Source: DATMRF01 sp035566435 (GTDB lineage: Bacteria; Verrucomicrobiota; Verrucomicrobiia; Limisphaerales; UBA8199). Taken from it: 64,000 bases of DNA. The stretch spans positions 1 to 64,000 of the forward strand of contig DATMRF010000011.1 of assembly GCA_035566435.1 (NCBI GenBank), given 5' to 3'. Shown here one piece after another: positions 49,329-58,800 of this stretch (position 1 is its first letter; every line of letters starts with the position of its first letter). The translations under genes were made by a program, and so were the position numbers. A model generated the notes under the pieces. That model was given only the letters and a program-made list of their open reading frames with translations, was not told the DNA's origin and searched no databases.

Positions 49329-50093
49329 TTACTTTTTCTCCGCGCCTTCCGTCATCTTTTTCATTACCGCCTTCTGAAGCTCTATCTGGTTGGTGTATTG
49401 TGTAAAGTCGGCCGGCGGGTCGAACAGCTTCTCATCCGGCTTCGCTAACTTCACTTGCTTGAACCGCAGGAACGACGTATTCTCGTTGTCCTTGGTCTGG
49501 ATCTGCACCGGAAAGTCTTTCAGATCGGTCGCGTTCCAGGTGGTGGCCTCAATCTTTTTGCCCTCCTGGTCCGTAAACACGTTCATGTGTTTAACACAAG
49601 GGTGACCGTCCACAGTTTCTTTGCCCAGCTCGGTCGTTTCGAGTTTTGGCGGCTTGTCCGCCGCCTCGGCATCCGCCTTGGGCAGGGGTTGGCTGAGCAC
49701 GACCTTCATGTTTGGGTACATCGCATAAACCAGTTTTTTATCCGGGCGGATGATATTGACGAATTGCTCCATCCCCATTTGCTTGAGGCTGTCGGCCATG
49801 CCGGGCGGCATCTGCTTGTTCTTCATCTGCGTCAGGTCCATTTCCATGCGGGTTTTATTGTCCAGGAACGCGAACTCCACCGGGACACTGGCCAGTTCCT
49901 GCTGTGAGCTGTCCAGCACCTGCACATCGACCTTGGCGGTGAACGCTTTGGTCTCGCCGAACAAGCGGGTAAGAGCGGCGCCCATGCCGCCTGGGGCGCC
50001 GGCACCCGGCATCTGCCCGGAAACCGTCAAGCCGGCCAGCATTAATCCCGCGACTGCAGTGTTAAGCGTAGGCCTGATCAGGTTCGTTTTCAT
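49329..50093 (-). CDS. secreted DUF4412-like protein
   Basis: 254 residues with a signal peptide (MKTNLIRPTLNTAVAGLMLA, cleavage near SGQ) and a Gly/Met/Pro-rich start. The mature part has a LolA/LolB-like beta pattern: FTAKVDVQVLDSSQQELASV, KKLVYAMYPNMKVVLSQPLP and ETVDGHPCVKHMNVFTDQEG, as in DUF4412 proteins. These may bind lipids or lipoproteins in the periplasm; this is inference from the fold. Located 36 nt upstream of the MBL nuclease gene on the same strand. Confidence 0.65.
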   Translation of the reverse strand: MKTNLIRPTLNTAVAGLMLAGLTVSGQMPGAGAPGGMGAALTRLFGETKAFTAKVDVQVLDSSQQELASVPVEFAFLDNKTRMEMDLTQMKNKQMPPGMADSLKQMGMEQFVNIIRPDKKLVYAMYPNMKVVLSQPLPKADAEAADKPPKLETTELGKETVDGHPCVKHMNVFTDQEGKKIEATTWNATDLKDFPVQIQTKDNENTSFLRFKQVKLAKPDEKLFDPPADFTQYTNQIELQKAVMKKMTEGAEKK

Positions 50094-50428
50094 AAGTAAC
50101 GATATTTACACGAAGATACCCGATTACCCCCCAAAAACCAAAGGAATTTCCAGGCGCCGGAAGAGGGCAGGGACAGGTCACGCTGGCCACGCGAACATTT
50201 TTAATCCAATACTTCCTACCCTGCCCTACGTTTAAGGTGGGGCGGCTCGGTGAACGCTGAGCCGCCCCACACGCGACCCGTTTTTTCGGCCAGCATGAAG
50301 GCCAGGTGGAAAGACGCGCCACTTCGGGCCTGGACCAGCCCCAAGCCCTACTTTCGTTCTATTCGTGGCCGCGCCGCGGGCTCATACAATTGTTGGACGA
50401 ACGAGAATGTCCTTGGTTCCCACCGAGC
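50094..50428. other. gap between two minus-strand genes
   Basis: 335 bases without a gene. It contains a strong hairpin (50237-50270) and otherwise nothing recognisable. Confidence 0.5.
50237..50270. terminator. 12-bp stem hairpin, possible terminator of the outer-membrane-like gene
   Basis: GTGGGGCGGCTC (50237-50248) pairs perfectly with GAGCCGCCCCAC (50259-50270) around a 10-nt loop. No T-run follows on either strand, so Rho-independent function is unproven; it may be a dispersed palindrome. Confidence 0.5.
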
Positions 50429-51436
50429 CTAATTCTCTTTCTTTCCGCCGAATGGGATATCGATATAGGCCCCAAGCCACAGTTTCGAATCGGTATTCCG
50501 GCCATCAAACGTTTTGCGCGCGTGAAAGCCGTAGCGGACCTGGCGTTTCACAGTCCTGTAGCTGAACCCGGCTTCGATCGCATCGCTGACCTCCTTCACA
50601 TCGGATTTGTACGATATTCCGTCATAGGGGACCTGGCTGCCCACCAGTATGATGTCTTCGCCGGAAGTGGCCTGCTGGTGCCGGTAGCCGGCATCCAATT
50701 CCCAGTGCCCGATCTCCTGGAAAAGGCCGATGGACGCCATGTACTGGTCGGTGCTGATGGTGTGATTCCACCGGTACCACGCGTCGCCCCAAACCCCTAA
50801 ACCGCTCCAGCCAAAATGCTTCCGCAAAAGCAGCGAGGGCTCGATCGTCGCCGAATGGTTGCCAGGGGCAAATGGGATCGAGCGAGAGTAACTGCCCGGG
50901 AGGATCGCCCCGGCGCGAAACGTCAAGGTTGGGAGCCACGGCGACGGCTGTTGTTTCTCATTGAAAATCTGATAACGCACTCCGAAAGCCGTGTCCATGA
51001 GCCCAGTCGTTTTCTGGATGCCTCCGTTCGGGTCAAACGAGCGCCAGCCAACGGTCGTGGCGCCGAAGTTGATATCGGCCGCCCACTTTTCAGTCAGGCC
51101 ATAGTCGAGCGTGAAATAGCCTTGGCGGATGTCGATGCCGTAGCTTTCCCCATCGGGCGTTTTGAGAGTTATATTGTGCCGCGTGTTGCCTGCCCAAATA
51201 TAATAGGCTTCTGATTGTTCGTAGAAAGCGCCGGCAACCAGTTGGCCGGGCGGCGGCACGTCCGCCCACTGTGCGAACGGCCGGCGAGGCGCGTTTTCCG
51301 AGGCCAGCAATGCCGATGCTGCGGCCAGCAAGCATAGCAGGGCGGCAAGCGTGGTTCGGCCGCCGGTCCGGCCGGGAATTTCGGCCTCAACTTTTTTCAG
51401 CCCGAAAGGCAACTGCTTCATCTGACTCATAGCCAT
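50429..51436 (-). CDS. outer-membrane beta-barrel-like hypothetical protein
   Basis: 335 residues from ATG 51436 (GGGGA 2 nt upstream; ATG 51430 also possible). After a signal-like helix (LAALLCLLAAASALLA) the sequence alternates aromatic and polar residues in long strands separated by turns: YFTLDYGLTEKWAADINFGA, WYRWNHTISTDQYMASIGLF, WELDAGYRHQQATSGEDIIL and the C-terminal SKLWLGAYIDIPFGG. This is a transporter or transport-like outer-membrane barrel pattern. Substrate unknown. The last residues are KKEN rather than a terminal aromatic. Confidence 0.65.
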   Translation of the reverse strand: MAMSQMKQLPFGLKKVEAEIPGRTGGRTTLAALLCLLAAASALLASENAPRRPFAQWADVPPPGQLVAGAFYEQSEAYYIWAGNTRHNITLKTPDGESYGIDIRQGYFTLDYGLTEKWAADINFGATTVGWRSFDPNGGIQKTTGLMDTAFGVRYQIFNEKQQPSPWLPTLTFRAGAILPGSYSRSIPFAPGNHSATIEPSLLLRKHFGWSGLGVWGDAWYRWNHTISTDQYMASIGLFQEIGHWELDAGYRHQQATSGEDIILVGSQVPYDGISYKSDVKEVSDAIEAGFSYRTVKRQVRYGFHARKTFDGRNTDSKLWLGAYIDIPFGGKKEN

Positions 51437-51873
51437 TTTCCCCTGCCCGCGGCTGCTGTTCCGCTGGATTCCGTCCGGCGAAAGCGCCAATACGAAATCG
51501 GCCAGCGGAAGACACCGTCCGGCGCGCAACCGCGAATGCACAGTGGCCGGTCGAACGGCAGCGACGGTTCAAGCCGCTGCGAGTCCAAGCTGCGCGCGCT
51601 CCACCTTTGCCAAAACCCCTGGAGAATGCAAGTCCCTGAAACAACGGCCCGGCATTCGCTGCGCTTCGCCGTTGCTGTCTTCTTTTTCTGACTGCTACTG
51701 CCCGTGTCCATCGGCTGCCCCAAGATCCTTCACCTGTGCGCTCTCGCTTTATTAGGGAAACGAGGGTTCCCGTGGGAGGGCGCTTTTTCCCGCACCCTGG
51801 AATTTCTTGCCAAGGCATTGACGCCGCACAATGATGGCCTCCAGTTGCCCGTTCGCCTTTGTTGAAACTGAAA
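51437..51873. other. divergent gap, nothing recognised
   Basis: About 430 bases between divergent genes, so it should hold promoters for both. The ORFs crossing it are Arg-rich shadows. No promoter or operator could be identified by eye. Confidence 0.45.
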
Positions 51874-53235
51874 ATGAATCAGAGCATGAACACCCCCACC
51901 TCTCCTGAATCTGGCCGCACCACTCGTCGTGAATTTCTCAAAACCTCAGGCGCAGTGGTGGCTGGAGCTGCCTTGGCCGGCCCACTTGCCCGTCCCGGCT
52001 ATGCCGCCGAGAATAACACGCTCAAGATTGCCCTGGTCGGCTGCGGCGGCCGCGGCAGCGGCGCGGCCGCCCAGGCGCTTTCGACTCAGGGACCGACAAA
52101 GCTGTGGGCAATGGCGGATGTGTTCGAGCATCGCCTTCAAGGCAGCCTTGCCAATATAAAGCAAGGCCATGAAAAACAGATGGAGATTCCGGCTGAGCGC
52201 CAGTTCATCGGCCTGGACTCGTTCAAGAAAGCGATCGATTCACTCGGGCAGGGCGACGTCGTGCTTCTGGCGACGCCGCCGGCGTTTCGACCCATTCATT
52301 TCGAATATGCAGTGCAGAAGGGCATTAATGTGTTCATGGAAAAATCTTTCGCCGTCGATGCGCCCGGCATCCGGCGCGTCCTGCGAGCCGGCGAAGAAGC
52401 GGCGAAGAGGAATCTGAAAGTGGCCGGCGGCCTCATGAGCCGCCACTACCTGCCGCTCGAACAGGCCATCCAGCAAATCCATGACGGCGTGATCGGCGAA
52501 GTGATTACCGAGTGGGCCTATCGCATGCATGGGCCGGTCGGCCTCACGCCGAAGCAGCCCGACATGAAGGAACTCGCCTACCAGATCACGAATTACAGCA
52601 ATTTCACCTGGCTCAACGGCAGTTTCATCGTGGATTGGCTGATCCACAACATCGACGTTTGCTGCTGGGCCAAGAATGGCTGGCCGGTTTCGGTCCAGGG
52701 CATGGGCGGCCGCCAGGTCCGGCAGGACGCCGACCAGCTCTTCGACCATTACGGCGCGGAATATACGTTTGCCGATGGTACCCGGATGATGGCCCAGGCC
52801 CGGCATATTGCCGATTACTGGGACTTTTTCGGCGATGTCATCCAGGGCACCAAGGGCTCGGCCGTCCTGGGTGAAGGCCAGCCCAAGCCCCGGCTTTTCA
52901 AAGGCCACCAGCGAGGTTCGGGGGACGTGCTTTGGAGCTACAAAGGGCCGGAGTGCGACCACTACCAGCGCGAGCACGACCTCCTGTTCGATGCGATTCG
53001 CAACAACAAGCCTTACAATGAAACGGAGCGTTGCGCCAAATCCTGTCTCACCGCGATCATGGGTCGCATGGCGTGCGAATCGGGCAAGCTTATCACTTGG
53101 GAGGAAGCCATTAACTCGAAGCTCGAACTGGCGCCGGGCCTGGACAGCTACAGGTGGGATTCAAACCCGTCAGCGATACCCGACGCGAGCGGCAAATACC
53201 CCATCGCCATGCCCGGACAGACGCAGGTCTTCTAA
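51874..53235 (+). CDS. Tat-exported Gfo/Idh/MocA-family oxidoreductase
   Basis: 453 residues from ATG 51874. Twin-arginine signal RTTRREFLKTSGAVVAGAAL, then a Rossmann fold with LKIALVGCGGRGSGAAAQAL. MADVFEH, LATPPAFRPIHFEYAVQKGI and NVFMEKSFAVDAPGIRR (the EKP-like motif with Ser in place of Pro) follow. The C-terminal Gfo/Idh domain contains FIVDWLIHNIDVCCW (D...HxxD). The usual role is NAD(P)-dependent oxidation of sugars or similar compounds; this subgroup is exported folded with cofactor. Substrate unknown. Confidence 0.9.
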   Translation: MNQSMNTPTSPESGRTTRREFLKTSGAVVAGAALAGPLARPGYAAENNTLKIALVGCGGRGSGAAAQALSTQGPTKLWAMADVFEHRLQGSLANIKQGHEKQMEIPAERQFIGLDSFKKAIDSLGQGDVVLLATPPAFRPIHFEYAVQKGINVFMEKSFAVDAPGIRRVLRAGEEAAKRNLKVAGGLMSRHYLPLEQAIQQIHDGVIGEVITEWAYRMHGPVGLTPKQPDMKELAYQITNYSNFTWLNGSFIVDWLIHNIDVCCWAKNGWPVSVQGMGGRQVRQDADQLFDHYGAEYTFADGTRMMAQARHIADYWDFFGDVIQGTKGSAVLGEGQPKPRLFKGHQRGSGDVLWSYKGPECDHYQREHDLLFDAIRNNKPYNETERCAKSCLTAIMGRMACESGKLITWEEAINSKLELAPGLDSYRWDSNPSAIPDASGKYPIAMPGQTQVF

Positions 53236-53325
53236 AAATTCGAAACCCGAAATTCGAAATCTCCGAAAACGCGTGCTCCAACGGGCCGATGCGAGGAGGT
53301 TTCGGACCTTCGAGCTTCGGATTTT
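53236..53325. repeat. 7-nt-period arrays after the oxidoreductase gene
   Basis: AAATTCG AAACCCG AAATTCG AAATCTCCG (53236-53265) and a second group GGTTTCG GACCTTC GAGCTTC GGATTTT (53298-53325). They fill the gap to the convergent aminopeptidase gene. Confidence 0.65.
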
Positions 53326-53348
53326 GGCGCCTGCCGGTCGCTCCGGCT

Positions 53349-54512
53349 TCAATGCCCCGGCGCGGAAACCCCTTCTGCCTCTGAACCCGTCTTGGCCTCT
53401 TTAGCCAGGACCCTGAGAGCTTCGTGTCGTTCCTTTTTCGGTTTTTTTGAAATGGCTTTGGCGGCGGCGTAATACTTTTCCAGGTCGCCTCCGTTTTGAG
53501 CGAGCAACCGGTCAAACCCTGGAACAAAGTCGTAATAAGCGGCGACTGAATTCAGGCCCGCATTATTCACCTGGTGGGCAAACCAGCCGTCGTATTCCGG
53601 GTCGCCGCCCCAGGCTGCTTTCAGCCGGGCGTATTCGTTTTTCATATCCTCAAGAACCGCTTGTTTTTGGCGCAGCAATTGAGCCGCAGACACATCGTGG
53701 TTCTTTGAGGTTGCTTTAACTCTGACGCCTTGCGAGACCGCGTCGCCGTAGACAGCTTCGAGCCGCACGCGCGTTGCGATAACCAGGTGCACGAACTGGT
53801 CATTGCGGCGGAGGTGCGCCGCGTACTGATCCAGTTCGGCCGCAGTTCCATTAGTCTTAAGCCAGCGGCGCGCTCCCTCTTCTCCGACACTGGTCGCGAA
53901 GGCCTCGTTGAAATCCGTGTCGCCGTGCGCGAAGAGGCGTTGGTGCGCCAGTTCGTGGAAAACCGTCTCCGCGAGCTCAGCCTCAGAGTCGAAGAGAAAG
54001 GTACTAAGGGCCGGGTCTTTGAACCAGCCCAGCGTGGAGTAGGCCGACACGCCTCCCACCGAAACGTCATAGCCCTTCCTTCTGAGGTAACCGGCGTAAT
54101 TGGTCGCACCCCGAAGGGAGAAATAGCCGCGGTATTCGAGGCTGCCGACCAACGGGTACCACCACGTCCGCGCTTGCAGCGAGAATTGCGGGGCCGCCTC
54201 GACGTTCCATACCACGAACGGCCGGTGGACATCGACGTATTTGCGGTAATGATCATCGACCGGGAGTTTTAACTCCTGTGCAGCAAATGCCCGCAGTCGT
54301 TCGAGCAAGTCTAACCGTTGCTTGAGCCGCGGGGGTGTGTGAGGGTCGTTCGTGAGTTTCAGGATGGACTGCTCGTGAGCAACCAGTTGGTATTGGCCTT
54401 TAATAGCCTGGCCGTAAAACTGGAGCGTATGGCAGCCTGACAGGGCGCCCACCGCCGCGACCAGCACTGCGCCAATCAACACCTTCTTCAGGCGCCTGCT
54501 TTTGAGTGACAT
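53349..54512 (-). CDS. COG4324-type predicted aminopeptidase lipoprotein
   Basis: 387 residues from ATG 54512. Signal with lipobox ALSGC (Cys27), so it should be an envelope lipoprotein. Family markers: WWYPLVGSLEYRGYFSLRGA, GYDVSVGGVSAYSTLGWFKD and the zinc motif ETVFHELAHQRLF (HExxH at residues 186-190), then a downstream acidic FNEAFATSVGEEGARRWL (NEAFA is the family third-ligand region). Predicted metallo-aminopeptidase of the PF10023 family; activity not shown for most members. Confidence 0.88.
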   Translation of the reverse strand: MSLKSRRLKKVLIGAVLVAAVGALSGCHTLQFYGQAIKGQYQLVAHEQSILKLTNDPHTPPRLKQRLDLLERLRAFAAQELKLPVDDHYRKYVDVHRPFVVWNVEAAPQFSLQARTWWYPLVGSLEYRGYFSLRGATNYAGYLRRKGYDVSVGGVSAYSTLGWFKDPALSTFLFDSEAELAETVFHELAHQRLFAHGDTDFNEAFATSVGEEGARRWLKTNGTAAELDQYAAHLRRNDQFVHLVIATRVRLEAVYGDAVSQGVRVKATSKNHDVSAAQLLRQKQAVLEDMKNEYARLKAAWGGDPEYDGWFAHQVNNAGLNSVAAYYDFVPGFDRLLAQNGGDLEKYYAAAKAISKKPKKERHEALRVLAKEAKTGSEAEGVSAPGH

Positions 54513-54667
54513 TTTCAGGTTAGCTCTGAAAAATACACGGAGCGCCAAAAAGGGCGAGCCAATTGACCCCTATCTGAGAACTGGTGCGAGGCGGGAGCGC
54601 GGAGGAATGGGACAGCGGGCAGCAGGCGGGAAGCGCTCCACGGGAGCGAGTTAGGCACCATGACGGG

Positions 54668-55717
54668 TTACTTTTTGCCGGCGGTTGCTGGTTCCTGTTT
54701 TCTGCGCGCGAGCTGGCTTCGCAAAAACGTATCGGGCGCCGCCTGCTGCCAGGCCGAATACCAGATGTCGCCCAACAACTGGCCGGATTTGACGAGTTGC
54801 CCTTCAAGGAACGACCGGCCGCGCAAGCCCTCTTCGCCCTCGCCCGAAAGCCAGCCGTCCTTCTCCATCTGGTAGAGCGGTTCCACGAGTTTATTCTGGT
54901 CGAGGATGAATAACATCGCGGCCTGGAACATTTCTTCCGGTTTGGCGGGATGTCCATTGAGGGCGACGGGTTGCGCCGGGCGAAGTCTGCTCTCCAGGTA
55001 CTGGCGGTTTGCCCCACCGATCTTGAGGAAGTAGCCGCCGTCGATCCAACTATGGATGCGACTGCTGGTCGAGTATTGGTGGGGATTGTCTCCCACCCAG
55101 CCATGGTGGTGAATGGTGGTGTGAAGCGGCTGCGAAGCGTCGCCGACATAGTGGCCCATGACGCCCATTACATAAATGATGTTCTCCTGCGCGTCGGTGA
55201 TTTCTTCGGGCGTGCCGCCGGCCGTTTCATACGCTTTGAGATAAGAGAACCCGGATTTGAGTTTAGAATAATTTTCGGCGATGGCCCACGGCAGCAGCCC
55301 CACGAGCTCTCGAGTATGGTCTTCGTTCCGGGCGGCTTCAGGCGCGGGAAACCTGTCGGGGTGGGCCTGGCGGGCAAGCGCGAGTTGGGCGACGAAGTCG
55401 TAACGGAAGACCGGCAGCATCTCGGGTTGCATGCCATAGTCGGCCAATTGTTCTAAATCGATGTAATGGTCCGGGCCGTTGCCATGCCGCAGCGGCAGGT
55501 CCTGCACGTTGCGCCAGCGATCCGGTTCGCCCGACAAAAAAGCGATGCGCTCGGCGGGCACCTGCGCCCGCACGAAGGCCGGAAAATTCGAAGGCATCGA
55601 CGCCAGGGCAAGCTGGTTGACCAGCCGGTGGCCGTCATAGTCCCAGGCCAGCCCCGGCTGGCCGGCCATCTGAACCATGACCAGAATTCCCAGGGCGCCA
55701 AGCGTGATCCTTTTCAT
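54668..55717 (-). CDS. secreted S1/P1-type nuclease
   Basis: 349 residues. The signal peptide ends so that Trp25 is the mature N-terminus (WDYDGHRLVNQLAL), as required for the zinc site of S1/P1 enzymes; His30 follows. The later motifs GVMGHYVGDASQPLHTTIHH and SRIHSWIDGGYFLK supply the other zinc ligands. The family cleaves single-stranded nucleic acids, and related enzymes cleave phospholipids. The C-terminal 100 residues are helical. Divergent from the large surface protein gene. Confidence 0.85.
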   Translation of the reverse strand: MKRITLGALGILVMVQMAGQPGLAWDYDGHRLVNQLALASMPSNFPAFVRAQVPAERIAFLSGEPDRWRNVQDLPLRHGNGPDHYIDLEQLADYGMQPEMLPVFRYDFVAQLALARQAHPDRFPAPEAARNEDHTRELVGLLPWAIAENYSKLKSGFSYLKAYETAGGTPEEITDAQENIIYVMGVMGHYVGDASQPLHTTIHHHGWVGDNPHQYSTSSRIHSWIDGGYFLKIGGANRQYLESRLRPAQPVALNGHPAKPEEMFQAAMLFILDQNKLVEPLYQMEKDGWLSGEGEEGLRGRSFLEGQLVKSGQLLGDIWYSAWQQAAPDTFLRSQLARRKQEPATAGKK

Positions 55718-55894
55718 TTCGCAGTGTCAAATTGTGCGGCAAGTCTAGCCTCGTGATGCAAAAGTCAAAGCCAAATCCTGATACTCAAATCTTGACGAAT
55801 TGGCTTGATTCCCGCGCAGGGTGGTTCTTAAGTAGGGCCAGTACGGAGATGGCCCAGAGGTTCCTCTCCAGGCACGTTCGGAAAGATCATCATT

Positions 55895-58800
55895 ATGTTT
55901 ACGCTTCAAAGGTGTTCAACGGGCTCGCTCCGGGCGATTTCTAAACGATTAGCGAACATCGGCGCGGTTGCCGCGTTCGTCGCGGGCTGTTTTGGCTTGG
56001 CCGGTCCAGCCGCGGCGGCCGACGAGGGTTTGGTCTCCGCTGAGCGCGCGGTGACCGTTCAGGGCAAGCCGCACGCGATCGGAACGAAGTCCTTCGCCAA
56101 CCAGCTTGTGGCCGATGCGGGGGCCAATGCTGTTACGAGTCCCGTTTCCGAGTCAATCTCGAGCTGGCCAAAGAACGCAGCTCCATTCTGGCGCGCAGTG
56201 GAGCCCGCGGATTTCGTGAACGGCAACCTGGCCGGCGCCAACCAAATGAAGGGCAGCCAGGTGGGCGTCGCGGTATTTCTTTGTGATGTTGTCGTCAGCA
56301 ACACCGACACGGCGCTCAGGATCACCGACAGGTTCGGCGACGAAGAGCCGAGCATCGCAGTGAACCCTTCTAATCCCAATGAAATCATCATTCTTTCGTT
56401 CTCGGGGTTTTGGGGCAACAGTGCGCCCTGGTGGCACTCAACCAACGGAGGACTCACATGGACGAAGCGATTCACCATTCCCGTGCCCACGGGGCAGATG
56501 GTCGCCGGTCCTGAAGACCAGGCGCCGGATTACGGGCGGAGTAACCAGGTCGCCGCCGTCTTCCTAACTTCCGACACTAATGGCAATAGCGCAGCCTTCG
56601 CGGGAACAAGCAGTGATCCCACGGCGAGCACGGCCTTCAATTGGCCACTCGTAAACGGCATCGCGGTGTCCGCAAACTCCGCCAGCTTTACGAATGTTGA
56701 CCAGCCGTGGCTGCTGGTGAATCGGGACCCGGTGAATCCGGGTCAGGATGATATCTATGTTGCATACGATGATTTTAGCGGCTTCCGGGGGGCCATTATG
56801 CGGGTGGCGGTGTCTTATGGACTCAACCCGCCTTCCTTTAACAAAGACGTGCTGGTGGGCTTCTCGGCCGGGGGGGTAAATCCAGGCCACCGGCTGGCGA
56901 AAGATCCACGCTCCGGTTTTATTTATAGTCTTTTTCAGCAGAACAACGCCCCCGGTACCGGCGGTTCGAAGAATATTGACTATATGCTCAACCGCTCTAT
57001 TGACGGTGGCCTGACGTGGGGCCTTAATGGCAAATCGACCGGAATTATGGTTGCCAATGGTGACAGCACCCAACCGACGCCGAAGTTTGGAACGGTCAAT
57101 GCCCTGCTCGGAGGCGTGGACCATGCGGCAGTCGATCCGAGCAACGGCGATGTGTATTATGTGTACGGAAGCCGCGATCCCTCCACTGGGAATAATCGGC
57201 TTGCCTGCCGCCGTCTTACAGATAACGGTTCGGGCGGATTAACCATTGGTCCGGAAGTGTTTGTCACCGGGCAGGTGCAAGCCGCGCTCCCCTCAGTCGC
57301 AGTTACCACGAGCGGTGTGATAGGGGTGCTCTACGACACCTATGACGGGTTTACGGGCGGTTATCCGACTTTCACGGCCCATTTGGCCTGGAGCACGGAC
57401 TCCGGCGCGACGTTCAACGACACTCCGCTTTACACTTTTCTGTCGGCCCAGACCGATAACGGCGATACGCGTCAGCGTGTGCTAGGCGATTATCAGCAGA
57501 TGAAAGCAGTGGGCCCGACCCTTTATGGCGTTTTCACGGCGAATGGCGCGCAATTGGGCCGGCCGGTTGCGAACCATGACCCGATATTCTTCATGGCCTC
57601 GATCGGCGGCCCGGCGATTTCGGTGCAACCAGTGGGGCAGACGATCCTGCAGGGGTTAAGCGCCAACTTCACCGTCGGGGCCGGGGGATTTACGCCCTTA
57701 TTTTATCAATGGCAGTTCAATGGCACCCCTATTTCCGGCGCAACCAACTCGAGCTTAACGCTCAACAACGTCGCCCCCTCCCAGGCCGGCGCCTACTCCG
57801 TCGTCGTTAGCAACGCTCTGGGCAGCGTAACGAGTTCCGATGCGGTGCTCGTAGTGGTGCCGACCGTGCCGCTGCCTTTTGCGCTCAACAACGCAAGTCT
57901 TGCGTGGTCCACGGATCTCGGGACTCCATGGTACGGGCAGACCAATGTCTCGCATGACGGGGTGGCTTCCGCCCGCAGCTATAGCATCGGCGACGGACAA
58001 CAGACTACATTGCAAACCGTGACGACCGGCCCGGGGGTGCTCACGTTTTGGTGGAAGGTATCTTCGCAAACCAACGCCGACATCCTAACTTTCAGCGACC
58101 TTTCTGCGAGCCTGACCAATATCCTGCAAATCTCGGGCGAGGTCGATTGGAACCAGCAAACCGTTTATCTGCCTGCGGGCGCGCAAACGCTGCAATGGAC
58201 CTACGCCAAAGACGCCTCGCTCAGTTCGGGGAGCGACATTGGATGGGTTGACCAGGTCAACTACCTGCCGGGGATCATCCAACCTCAAATCGTGACGCAG
58301 CCGGTGGGGAAGGGCACACTGGCCGCCCAGCCCGTGACGTTCTCCGTAACGGCCCTCGGCACGCCAGTTTTGGCCTATCAATGGCGGCTCAACGGGGTGG
58401 ACCTGCCCGGGGCAACTTCCCCGTCTTTGACCCTTTCCAACCCGAGCGCGATTGACAGCGGGGCCTACTCAGTTCGGGTGAGCAACTCCTACGGCTCGGT
58501 AACCAGCACTGACGCGATCCTCCGCGTGGTGCCGTTGGTGGTCAGCGGCGATAATTCGCTGGGCCAAATCGACGTCTCGCTGCTGGCGACGAATGCGGTG
58601 GCGATCTCGGCCGGGGCGTGGCACAGCGTCGCGTTGCGCGATAACGGCTCCGTCCTAGCCTGGGGTGAGAATTACGACGGCCAGTGCGATGTGCCGCCCG
58701 CGCTGGCGAACGCCATCGGCGTTGCTGCCGGCGGTTATCACACCCTTGCGCTCAAGGGTGATGGGACGGTGACCGGGTGGGGCGCCAATTACAGCGGGCA